From the NCBI RefSeq assembly GCF_023805295.1, contig NZ_JAMSHT010000001.1, forward strand, positions 2,119,001-2,183,000: a stretch of 64,000 bases of DNA, read 5' to 3'. The notes below the pieces were generated by a model. It was not told the origin of the DNA. It did no database searches and saw only the letters and a program-made list of their open reading frames with translations. Source of the stretch: Sphingomicrobium sediminis. Its GTDB lineage: Bacteria; Pseudomonadota; Alphaproteobacteria; Sphingomonadales; Sphingomonadaceae. Within the stretch, counting starts at the first letter, position 1. Each line of letters opens with the position of its first letter. The translations under genes and the position numbers were made by a program. Below are positions 57,801 to 64,000 of this stretch, piece by piece.

Positions 57801-60800
57801 TCGCCGCCGATGGCGACGTGACGCTCGACCAGCAGCGTGCGGTCTCGCACACGCCGGACTCGGGCGCCGACCAGGTCGTGACCCTGGTGGGCAGCAACCT
57901 CATCCAGCTGCGTGCCACGGCGACCGATGACGATAATGACAGCGTCAGCAAGATGGTCGACATCACCGCCGATCTTGGCTTCGAAGATGACGGCCCGACG
58001 CTCGTCCTGGCCGATCCGACCAGCGATGCCGGCGTGACCGTCCAGACCAGCGATGCCGACCTGTCGCCCACCGACACCGCCACCAGCACCAACAGCCTGC
58101 TGCCGCTCTTCGGCATCACGACGCAAAACTACGGTGCCGACGGCCAGGCCGGTTCGAACGCGTTCGATGACAGCTTCAGTCTCGAGGTTGTCGGCTATGA
58201 CGGCACCAATGGCGTCCTTTCGGACATCACCGTCCATGACGGCGTGCCGGTTTACCTGCACGAAGTCGGCGGGTTCGTGATCGCGTCGACTGAAGCGCTG
58301 CTCACCAATGTCGCCAATGCCAACTACGTCTTCGTGATCGGCGTCGACACGACCGACGGTCCCGACGAGGGCAAGCTGACGGTGACCCAACACCAGGCGA
58401 TCGACCATGACGGTCCCTCGACCCTGGCCGACGGTCTCGTCAACGCGATCTACAGCGTGACCATCACCGATGGAGACGGCGACCAGGCCACCGACAGCAA
58501 GTCGGTCGATCTGGGCGGCAATATCAGCTTTGCCGATGATGCGCCGGTGCTCGACCCTTCGGGCAACGTGCCTGCGGGACTCGTGCTCGACGAGACCGAG
58601 GTCGGCGAAACCGATCCAGACGGTCCGGGCGCCAGCGCTCCGCTTGATAGCGTAACGACCAACTTTGCAGGCGCCTTCACGCTCACCAATTCGAGCAACG
58701 ACCAGCCCGAGACGATCACCTATGCTCTCTCGCTGGCCGGCAATAACGTCGCATCGGGCCTGTTCGCTCTCGATCCGACTGCCGCTGACGGCAAGGGTGC
58801 GGAGATCGTGCTCAACCAGAGCGGGAACGTGATCACTGGTTCGGTGGGTGCAACGTCGTACTTCACGATCACTATCAACCCGACCAATGGCGACGTCACC
58901 TTCGCACAGCAGAACAATGTCTGGCACGGGAGCACGGGCGATGACGACGATGTCGCCAGCGCGACCCTGACCCTCGATCCCGGTACCATCCTGCTCAATG
59001 CCGTCGCGACCGATGCCGATGGCAGCAGCGATCCGGCCTCGATCGATCTCTCCAACGCCTACTTCGCGATCGAAGACGATGGTCCGATCGTAGGCACCGT
59101 CGGCAACGCCGAGGATACGCTGGCCGTCGAGATGGGCGAAACCCAGCTCGATGCCTCCGGTAACTTCAGTTATACGGTCGGCGCCGACACGCCGACTTAT
59201 ACTGATGCTGCTGACAGCGACTTCTCTTCGCTGACACTTGGCGTTTCGATTGGTGGCAACACCATCGATCCGGGCGATATCTCGCAGCCGACCTGGGTGA
59301 GCGAGGATGCCAACCAGGCGACCTTCAGCTTCAGCTTCACCTATGACGATGGCCCGGCCACGGCAGGCGATGCGACGGCGAATGGTACGATCGTCTTCGA
59401 CAAGACGAATGGCACCTACACCGTGTCGGTCGACCCGATCCAGAGCTTCTCGATCGAGACGACGTCGCAGGGTTCGGCCTTCACGGGCTACCAGTTGAAC
59501 AGCAGCACGACGGACAATACGCAGCCGACCATTGCGGTCACCACGGTGCGTGCGGAAAGCGATATCCCGGGCAATTCGGGTGACGGCTTCTACGTCCAGT
59601 TCGACTCCTCCAAGGCGCCGGGCAATGACAGTCTGGATCTCACTGGCGGCGATAATGTCTTCAATGCGGGTGAACTGCTGACGCAGGGCGATAGCTACGT
59701 CACCGTGTCGAATGACAGTAACGGCGTCGCGGGCGATACCGTCGGCAAGGGCGAAGTGCTCGACATGACCTTCTACAGCTCAAACCCGTTCGGGTTCGAG
59801 GAAGGTAATGGCGGCAACCCCGCCGAGCTGGCCGGCGTGTCGACGATCTTCTTCAAGCTCGATGGTATCGGGAACAACGAGGATGCGATCGTTATCCTCC
59901 GCGTGCTCAACACCGACACGATGACCGAGACCACGATCGCCATCCAGGTCCAGAATGGCGACATGCTGAAGCAGGGGGATGCGCTTGGCGATTTCAGCTC
60001 GGTCGTGCTCGACAATAACGATGCGCTGATCGTCATCGAGCCGAACGACTATCTGACACAGATGCAGATCGATAGTGGCGATTATGTCATTGTCGGGGCG
60101 CAGATTGCGGCTTCCAACGGCGACCTCAGCGGCACTGCAGTCGACCTCAATGGCGCTGTCGGAGATAGTGGCGGCAGTAATCTGGCGGGTGGCGACATTA
60201 GCGGCGATATTGACGATACCGGGTTCAAGATCTCGGATATCGGCTTCATCTCGGTGAACTCGACCCCGCAGGATGCGATCCTGACCTTCGATGCAACGGT
60301 TCGCGACGCCGATGGCGACACGGAAGCTGCCACGCAGTTCACGGTGACCTTCTCGAGCACTGCAACCGACTCATTGACCACCATGGCTGTCAGCCAGACT
60401 TCGCTCAGCGCGGACAATGACGTCATGGCCGAACTGGACATGGTCAGCTCGCAGTCGCTGATGATGGGTTCGGCCCTCGCGATCGGCTTCGGCTTTGCCG
60501 CGATGGACGTAAAGTTCGGCATGCAGGGCATGATCGAGATGGAGAGCCAGGGCACGCAATATGTGTCGCCCGAACTCGACATTGATCCGGGCCTCGCCCC
60601 GATGGTGGCCAACAAGGTCGCGATCGACGGTGACATGCTGGGTGGTGAGACGATCGACACTGAAGTCAGCGTCGACACGTCGAACATCTCGGCCAAGATG
60701 CCGACGCTCGACAGCGGTCTCGACATGGTCGAGCCGGAAGTGGCGCCGGAATTCCAGGCTGACCAGCTGGCCGAACCGCAGGTTGCGGTGGCGCCGGAAT

Positions 60801-61111
60801 TTGGCGGCGAGATCGTCATGCCGGGCGGCGACGCGCTGGCGGCGATGGCAGCCGAACTTGGTGAAGCGGGTCTCGACGGGATTGCAGCCGATGCAGTGAT
60901 CCTGGCCGAAGACGGCAGCGTGGACGCGCTGCTCGATGCACTCGGCGTGCCGCAGGCGGCGCCCGAAGTGGCGATCATGCCGGCAAACGACGCCGTTCCC
61001 ATTTGGGACAGTGCGCTTGCGGGTGGCTTTACCGGCGATTTTGCGGCAAATATGGGGGCAGAAGCGATGATGCTTCAACCCGATGCCGCAGGACCGATGA
61101 TCAACGGCTAA
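51839..61111 (+). CDS. Giant LapA-like repeat adhesin, probable type I secretion substrate
   Basis: A 3,090-residue, strongly acidic (Asp-rich) surface protein with no Sec signal. Residues 1-115 form a compact N-terminal region ending in PAAG (104-107), placed like the LapG cleavage site of LapA-type retention modules. Pro/Glu-rich linker to about 210; VCBS/cadherin-like modules at about 210-410; five 256-260-residue repeats (about 405-1585); a VCBS repeat (about 1590-1720); a variant module (about 1720-1880); and three T1SS-143/DUF5801-like domains (about 1890-2420). A beta-rich unique part (about 2420-2845) follows. The last 240 residues are Met-, Ala- and Glu-rich (LMMGSALAIGFGFAAMDVKF region). 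I see no GGxGxDxUx RTX nonapeptides. Secretion by the TolC and ABC proteins encoded next is inferred. DxDGDS-type motifs suggest Ca2+ binding. Likely role: attachment or biofilm. Confidence 0.9.
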   Translation: MRNDDLSMTQDAGGPVVNANGDIQELPENAMRVQPGIGGTVMLPEGVELSDISVVGRDLVIELPDGSFMIVEGGAVFVPTLMIGDVEVPPTNLAALLIDDEPQPAAGDTPSSGGNFAVEVPPLDPGVPLGDLIPPTELTYTPPEIEDIGQAVDEEPEILIDTPEEPFPVPDANAIVDEAGLPNRGDEPEGTQEPTDGEFTNGEFVFASPDSPNAENDVSVNGIPITEVGQVIPGQYGNLIITGIQPGSITYDYVLLDNTTNGDVTDVFIVTITDPDGDSAEATLTIGIIDDAPVAVTDEVDLPSNGEAAGNVVSGDGSNAGAGSADTAGADGIAQVGIVVNGSPTFSNDPIVVSGDHGTLTFNPDGSWTYVRDNDAPLQDSDSFTYILVDGDGSESQAQLIINIDDKGPSIDVPTIGEAGTQVDEAGLPEGDGDPREAGEPAGSDEAADGNGADNDVPSETTSGTITYVPGDGATTIRIDGIEVTGVGQTFTNAEGTLTITSLSNGSIGYSFTLADNTSGDNTSTSFVVSVTDVDGDSAQGTLTIDIVDDEADAVNDTDSLGAGEYGPIGGNVMDNDFEGADGASVTAISSNNEPGNGSSPNGGGLEIQGEYGVLVINPDGTYTYTRDAGTPGGVQDVFTYTLTDGDTDSDTATLTITIADAEPELRVPGEDDDGTLVDEAGLNEGDGDPRGAGEPAGTGEASDNVPDNDDSETSSVGTITFGGGDGPLTVEINGETVTGAGQVIDGTYGSIEILSYDAGTGTITYEYTLADNTSGDATSDTFNVVVTDQDNDTANGSFTVEIVDDEPIAANDMNSIGEGLFGPVMGNVIDNDNVGADDATVTAIASNNEPGNTSSANGGGLEIDGEYGTLIINPDGSYTYTRDEGTPGGVQDVFTYTLTDGDTDTTTATLTITIADADVEVEIPQAGGDTTTVYEDALAERGSEPAGTDEAADGDGTDNDDTGEAVSGVIGFTSPDGLGGISIAGTALDLDAGFPQTVSSDATGKLVITGYTYDAMTGAGTISYTYTLLDNTLSDPDSVSFSVVVTDADGDSNAPGNLTIAIIDDAPEATNDSNSLGSGEFGPIGGNVIDNDNVGADDAVVFDVDSNNEPGNDPVNNAGVLTIQGEYGELVINPDGSYTYTRDAGTPGDVQDVFTYTLRDGDLDTTTATLTISIGDAGVTVDIPEPGGDDTTVYEDALAERGSEPAGTDEAADGDGTDNDDTGEVTSGVINFSAVDGLGSITVAGTTLVLTDPFPQTVSSDATGELVITGYTYDANTGAGTISYQYTLLDNTLSDPDSESFSVVVTDADGDSNAPGSLVIAIIDDAPEATNDSDSLGAGEFGPIGGNVIDNDNVGADDATVTAIASNNEPGNMSSANGGGLEIDGEYGTLIINPDGSYTYTRDAGTPGDVQDVFTYTLTDGDTDTTMATLTISIGDAGVTVDIPEPGGDDTTVYEDALAERGSEPAGTDEAADGDGTDNDDPGEVTSGVINFSAVDGLGSITVAGTTLVLTDPFPQTVSSDATGELVITGYTYDANTGAGTISYQYTLLDNTLTDPDSESFSVVVTDADGDSNAPGSLVIAIIDDAPETANDTDSIDEGAVSVTGNVITDAEANGDNGADNVGADDASVTDIDSNNVPANDFVLNGSDLVIDGQYGTLTISPDGTYVYALDNTNSDVNTLQNGQSLVETFTYTITDGDLDAETATLTITINGTNEGPTASNVTLTVSEEGLNDPDATDPHVGNPDDTGTGDGPGLNSATDSDSLNASDPDGDPLTFTLGEPVGNYYDADGNLIMWSGGGTNTIVGMAGGVPVITISVDGTGQVTATLSEPMYHGTPPSTGDAGEGQLSISLQATIDDGSAAPINRTVTINVQDDQPDVTVNDVDPTVDPHTDDGDNTVPLSVDESFLGVDVTANYGAFFTAAFGGDGPQGNDVDSGLVYDFVVAEGATNLVDTATGWTVQLRGDGTGLVQGYVTDGNVEYVVFELTVAADGDVTLDQQRAVSHTPDSGADQVVTLVGSNLIQLRATATDDDNDSVSKMVDITADLGFEDDGPTLVLADPTSDAGVTVQTSDADLSPTDTATSTNSLLPLFGITTQNYGADGQAGSNAFDDSFSLEVVGYDGTNGVLSDITVHDGVPVYLHEVGGFVIASTEALLTNVANANYVFVIGVDTTDGPDEGKLTVTQHQAIDHDGPSTLADGLVNAIYSVTITDGDGDQATDSKSVDLGGNISFADDAPVLDPSGNVPAGLVLDETEVGETDPDGPGASAPLDSVTTNFAGAFTLTNSSNDQPETITYALSLAGNNVASGLFALDPTAADGKGAEIVLNQSGNVITGSVGATSYFTITINPTNGDVTFAQQNNVWHGSTGDDDDVASATLTLDPGTILLNAVATDADGSSDPASIDLSNAYFAIEDDGPIVGTVGNAEDTLAVEMGETQLDASGNFSYTVGADTPTYTDAADSDFSSLTLGVSIGGNTIDPGDISQPTWVSEDANQATFSFSFTYDDGPATAGDATANGTIVFDKTNGTYTVSVDPIQSFSIETTSQGSAFTGYQLNSSTTDNTQPTIAVTTVRAESDIPGNSGDGFYVQFDSSKAPGNDSLDLTGGDNVFNAGELLTQGDSYVTVSNDSNGVAGDTVGKGEVLDMTFYSSNPFGFEEGNGGNPAELAGVSTIFFKLDGIGNNEDAIVILRVLNTDTMTETTIAIQVQNGDMLKQGDALGDFSSVVLDNNDALIVIEPNDYLTQMQIDSGDYVIVGAQIAASNGDLSGTAVDLNGAVGDSGGSNLAGGDISGDIDDTGFKISDIGFISVNSTPQDAILTFDATVRDADGDTEAATQFTVTFSSTATDSLTTMAVSQTSLSADNDVMAELDMVSSQSLMMGSALAIGFGFAAMDVKFGMQGMIEMESQGTQYVSPELDIDPGLAPMVANKVAIDGDMLGGETIDTEVSVDTSNISAKMPTLDSGLDMVEPEVAPEFQADQLAEPQVAVAPEFGGEIVMPGGDALAAMAAELGEAGLDGIAADAVILAEDGSVDALLDALGVPQAAPEVAIMPANDAVPIWDSALAGGFTGDFAANMGAEAMMLQPDAAGPMING
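53051..56595 (+). repeat. Tandem ~780-nt repeats within the adhesin gene
   Basis: Five bimodular units begin near 53051, 53821, 54601, 55381 and 56161 (the last only its first half). From 54601 the period is exactly 780 nt (260 codons); the first unit is slightly shorter. Each unit has a TVYEDALAERGSEPAG/VDEAGL-type half ending in a VDD/IDDAPE junction. The other half is NDxxSLGxGEFGPIGGNVID, followed by NPDGSYTYTRDAGTPG. First halves of units 4 and 5 differ by only about two bases in 60. Second halves of units 2 and 4 are also nearly identical while that of unit 3 differs, so the array is a mosaic. Confidence 0.92.
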
Positions 61112-61183
61112 TGCGTATCGGCGGGGGGATGGCAAGTGGACGCCACCCCCTCGTCAAGTCATAGGACCAGAGAGGGGCAAGAC

Positions 61184-62596
61184 ATGAAGAAGCATATTCT
61201 GGCACTCGCAACGGCATCGATGGCCGTGGCTTTTGCGACCCCGGCCCAGGGGGCCGATTTGCGCGAGGCGATCGCCTATGCGCTGCAGACCAACCCGGAA
61301 ATTCGCCAGGCGGTCTTCAATCGCCAGGCCACCCAATATGAGCGCAAGCAGGCCGAAGGCTTCTATTATCCGCGCATCTCGGTCGAGGCATCGGCGGGTG
61401 TGCGCGAGCTGCGCAACCCGACGCGTCGCTCGCTCGGCATTGCCGACGACACGCTTTATCCGCGCCAGATTCAGCTGACCGTCGACCAGCTCCTGTTCGA
61501 CAGCGGCGCACGCGAGGCGGAAATCCGTCATCAGGCTGCCCGCACCGACGCGGCCGCCGCGCGCATCGAAGAGCGTAGCGAATTCATCGCGCTCAACATC
61601 AGCCGCGCCTATATCGATTACATCCTCCAGCAGCGCCTCGTGGCGATTGCCGAGGACAATGCCGCCTTCCACAGCGCGCTGGTGGGCGACCTCCAGCAGG
61701 GTGTGGATTCGGGCTCGATCTCGATCGCCGACCTGCAGCAGGCACAAGAGCGTCTCCAGTCGGCCAATGCCCGCGTCGTCGAGGCGCAGGAAGACCTCGA
61801 AACCGCCGAAATCATCTTCGAGCGCCTGTCGGGCGTCGAAATGGGCGCGGTCTCGATGCCGCCCGATCTGTCGGGTGCGATGCCGGAATCGCTCGGCATG
61901 GCGGTCGAAATGGCCAAGAACAACAACCCGCTGGTCGAAGAAGCGGTCGCCGATCTTGCCGCGGCGCGCGCACTCATTCGCAAGGCCAAGGGTGAGATGG
62001 GCCCGCGCTTCAACGTCGAAGGTCGCGCCCGTTATGGCGAAGACATTGACGGCTTTGCCGGCGTGACCGAGGACTATCAGGCCCTCGGCGTGGTGCGCTG
62101 GACCGTCTTCAACGGCGCCACCAACATCTACAATGTGCGCGAACAGCAGGCCCGTGCCGACCAGGCCCATGCCCGCCTGTTCGAGACGCAGCGCAATGCC
62201 GAAGAGTCGACCCGCAGCGCATGGACCCGCCTCGTCAACCAGGGTCGCCTGGTCACCGAGCTGGCCGAACAGTCGCGCATTTCGGACGACCTCCTGCTCT
62301 CCTATCGCGAGCAGTTCGGTGTCGGCCGTCGTTCGCTGCTCGACGTGCTCGATGCGCAGAACACGCGCTACAATGCGATGGCGCAGCTCGAAACCGCACG
62401 CCTCGCGCAGCTTTATGCGCAATATCGCGTGCTCGCCTCGGTCAATCGCCTCGTCGAAGCCATGAATGTCGACATGGCACGCAATGCGTACGAGGAAGAT
62501 CGGCGCGAATATTGGGTCAATCCGGTCCCGGCGACCGACCGTGCCGAGGAAAGCCTCGAATATCCGGTCATGGGCCCGCCGGCCTCGGACGAGTAG
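61184..62596 (+). CDS. TolC-family outer-membrane channel of a type I secretion system
   Basis: Start ATG 61184 follows GAGGGGCAAGAC and begins a signal peptide (MKKHILALATASMAVAFATP, then AQGADL). The 470-residue protein opens LREAIAYALQTNPEIRQAVF. It has two OEP-type helical hairpin repeats (about 20-230 and 235-430), including VDQLLFDSGAREAEIRHQAA and VVRWTVFNGATNIYNVREQQ. A C-terminal extension with EYWVNPVPATDRAEESLEYP follows. It is the TolC/AggA/LapE type, located directly after the adhesin and 16 bp before the transport ATPase, so it should be the duct for the giant adhesin. Confidence 0.95.
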   Translation: MKKHILALATASMAVAFATPAQGADLREAIAYALQTNPEIRQAVFNRQATQYERKQAEGFYYPRISVEASAGVRELRNPTRRSLGIADDTLYPRQIQLTVDQLLFDSGAREAEIRHQAARTDAAAARIEERSEFIALNISRAYIDYILQQRLVAIAEDNAAFHSALVGDLQQGVDSGSISIADLQQAQERLQSANARVVEAQEDLETAEIIFERLSGVEMGAVSMPPDLSGAMPESLGMAVEMAKNNNPLVEEAVADLAAARALIRKAKGEMGPRFNVEGRARYGEDIDGFAGVTEDYQALGVVRWTVFNGATNIYNVREQQARADQAHARLFETQRNAEESTRSAWTRLVNQGRLVTELAEQSRISDDLLLSYREQFGVGRRSLLDVLDAQNTRYNAMAQLETARLAQLYAQYRVLASVNRLVEAMNVDMARNAYEEDRREYWVNPVPATDRAEESLEYPVMGPPASDE

Positions 62597-62612
62597 AAGT
62601 TAGGGATGGGGT

Positions 62613-64000
62613 ATGAGTTTCGCTAATTGGCTTGTCGCGGAAAACCCGCGTGAACTCGACCCCGTCCTCGACTGCCTCGCTTTTGTCGCGCGCGCGAGCG
62701 ACCGGCCTTCATCGCCGGTAACGCTGCGCGCGGGACTGGCCCTCGACGAACAGGGCCTGCTTCCCTTCCACCAGATCGAACCCGCGCTCGACCAGGTCGG
62801 GATGCGCGGCACCGCGACGTCCCGCCGTGTCGGGGCGATCAAGGAGCGCGAGCTTCCCGCCATCCTCGAGCTTGAAGGCGGCCGCGCTGCGGTGCTGATC
62901 GAGATCGAGGGCAAGCAGGCGCTCGTTTATGCGCCCGGCATCGAGGAACCGCTCTGGGTCGAGCGTAGCGAAGTTGCCGACGCCGCCACCGGCCGCGTCG
63001 TGCTGGTCGAAGCCGATCCGACGCGCGAGCGCGAAGGCGAACGCCCCTGGGACAAGGCCAAGCGCAGTCACTGGTTCTGGTCGGAAGTCTGGAAAGCGCG
63101 CAAGAGTTTCTGGCCGGTCATCCTGGCCGCCGCGGTGATCAACCTGCTGGCGCTCGCCGTGCCGCTCTTCACCATGAACGTCTATGACCGGGTCATTCCC
63201 AACAATGCGGTGAGCTCGCTCTGGGTGCTCGCGGCGGGTGTCGGGCTGGCGCTGGTGTTCGACTATATCCTGCGCCTCGCTCGCTCGCGGCTGGTCGACG
63301 ATATCGGGCGCAAGCTCGACGAACGCTATTCGCAGAAGATTTTCGAGAAGGTGATGAACCTCCCGCTCGCCGAGCGGAAAGGCTCGACCGGCGCGTTCGC
63401 GCGGCGGGTGAGCGAATATGAAAGCGTGCGCGATTTCTTCGCCTCGACCAGCGTCGTGCTGCTCGTCGACATCGCTTTCATGGCGATCTTCCTCGTCTTC
63501 ATCGCGATGCTGGCCGGCTGGCTGGTTTTCGTGCCGATCGTGCTCATCACCATCATGCTGGTGGTCGGGGTGCTGCTGCAAAAGGCGATGGGTCGCACCG
63601 CGCTCGATGCGCAGGCGGACAGCTCCCTGCAGCATAGCGTGCTGGTCGAAGCGATTGGCGGGGCGGAAACGCTGAAAGCCGCGCGCGCCGAAGGGCAGAT
63701 GCTGGGTCGCTGGCGTCGCTTCTCGGGCATGGCCGCGAATACGCAGGAGAAGATGCGCCGCCTGACCGCCATCGCGGTCAACCTGGCCGCCGTGACGCAG
63801 CAGGCGATGAGCGTCGCGCTGATCATCGGCGGTTTCTATCTCTTCCATGCCGGCGACATCACCATGGGTGCGATCATCGCCATCGTCATGATCGCCGGTC
63901 GCGCCATGGCGCCGGTCGGCCAGTTCGCCTTCCTCCTGACCCGCGCCAAGACGGCAAGCGCCACGCTCGACAGCCTGCAGGCGATGATGATGGCGCCCGA
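62613..64000 (+). CDS. LapB-type type I secretion ABC transporter (3' end outside window)
   Basis: The first 462 codons are present from ATG 62613. An N-terminal C39-like domain (about 1-135) is followed by a six-helix ABC exporter membrane domain (about 155-440; LFTMNVYDRVIPNNAVSSLW, the family's NVYDRV element, and LLVDIAFMAIFLVFIAMLAG). The ATPase domain is cut off by the window end. A Cys (DCLAF, Cys20) lies near the place of the C39 nucleophile. However, the catalytic His region reads RAAVLIEIEG with no His, so the domain is probably a non-cleaving substrate-docking domain, as in LapB/HlyB. It follows the TolC gene closely; a HlyD-type adaptor gene is expected next, beyond the window. 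Confidence 0.93.
   Translation, partial: MSFANWLVAENPRELDPVLDCLAFVARASDRPSSPVTLRAGLALDEQGLLPFHQIEPALDQVGMRGTATSRRVGAIKERELPAILELEGGRAAVLIEIEGKQALVYAPGIEEPLWVERSEVADAATGRVVLVEADPTREREGERPWDKAKRSHWFWSEVWKARKSFWPVILAAAVINLLALAVPLFTMNVYDRVIPNNAVSSLWVLAAGVGLALVFDYILRLARSRLVDDIGRKLDERYSQKIFEKVMNLPLAERKGSTGAFARRVSEYESVRDFFASTSVVLLVDIAFMAIFLVFIAMLAGWLVFVPIVLITIMLVVGVLLQKAMGRTALDAQADSSLQHSVLVEAIGGAETLKAARAEGQMLGRWRRFSGMAANTQEKMRRLTAIAVNLAAVTQQAMSVALIIGGFYLFHAGDITMGAIIAIVMIAGRAMAPVGQFAFLLTRAKTASATLDSLQAMMMAP

Noticed and set aside
51809..58927. 2,372-codon open frame on the minus strand across the adhesin gene
   Set aside because: It is the antisense of the repetitive Asp/Gly/Thr-rich adhesin; its length comes from codon bias that avoids stops in this frame. 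The plus-strand gene has a ribosome-binding site, domain homology and secretion partners.

Overview
The window is GC-rich DNA (visibly low in A/T apart from one leader region near 51.4-51.8 kb) from an alphaproteobacterium, most likely of the order Sphingomonadales. This rests on several points: an alpha-type SspB, a LytS/LytTR pair, HWE-type kinase signalling, a short LOV photoreceptor of the kind known from erythrobacters and sphingomonads, a LapA/T1SS-143-type adhesin, and many small exported or lipoprotein genes. The species cannot be named from the sequence. I see no mobile element, prophage, rRNA or CRISPR array. There is one tRNA, Ser-GCU.

Layout. 0-11 kb holds signalling and surface genes: an unfinished exported protein, a hybrid PAS histidine kinase, a UPF0114 membrane protein, a GGDEF-EAL c-di-GMP protein, an M1 (leukotriene-A4-hydrolase-like) aminopeptidase lipoprotein, a LytS/LytTR two-component pair and a tiny Cys-containing exported protein. 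11-21 kb holds two tandem paralogous membrane-anchored proteins of unknown function, a DUF2189 protein, a MATE exporter, a VOC protein, an ABC-2 exporter pair, queG, a lipoprotein coupled to a DUF5694-like protein, and a PfkB (adenosine-type) kinase closed by a clear terminator. 21-28 kb holds an NSS transporter, two secreted paralogues, a HIT protein, sspB, a LysR regulator divergent from a methyltransferase, and a retropepsin-like protease coupled to rimK. 28-38 kb is metabolic: fumC, acnA with an overlapping rhodanese lipoprotein, a TonB receptor coupled to ygfZ, pyrC and a Crp/Fnr regulator.

38-43 kb is a sensory cluster: tRNA-Ser, a short LOV protein, a CheB-CheR-PAS-HWE-kinase fusion and an overlapping response regulator. 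43-51 kb holds a SnoaL-like secreted protein and a serine hydrolase. It then has a four-gene export operon (permease, ATPase, adaptor, outer-membrane factor) divergent from its probable TetR repressor, with two identical-architecture palindromes between them. A glycerol kinase is translationally coupled to the TetR gene.

51-64 kb is the most unusual region. A 0.56 kb gene-free, A/T-rich leader precedes a 3,090-residue acidic repeat adhesin with near-identical 780-nt repeats. After it come a TolC-family channel and a LapB-type type I secretion ATPase that runs off the window. The adhesin has a di-alanine site at a LapA-like position and lacks recognisable RTX nonapeptides. It ends in a Met-rich tail I cannot assign. 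Together with the c-di-GMP enzyme, LOV/CheB-CheR signalling and RimK, it suggests a surface-attachment programme, but that link is inference.
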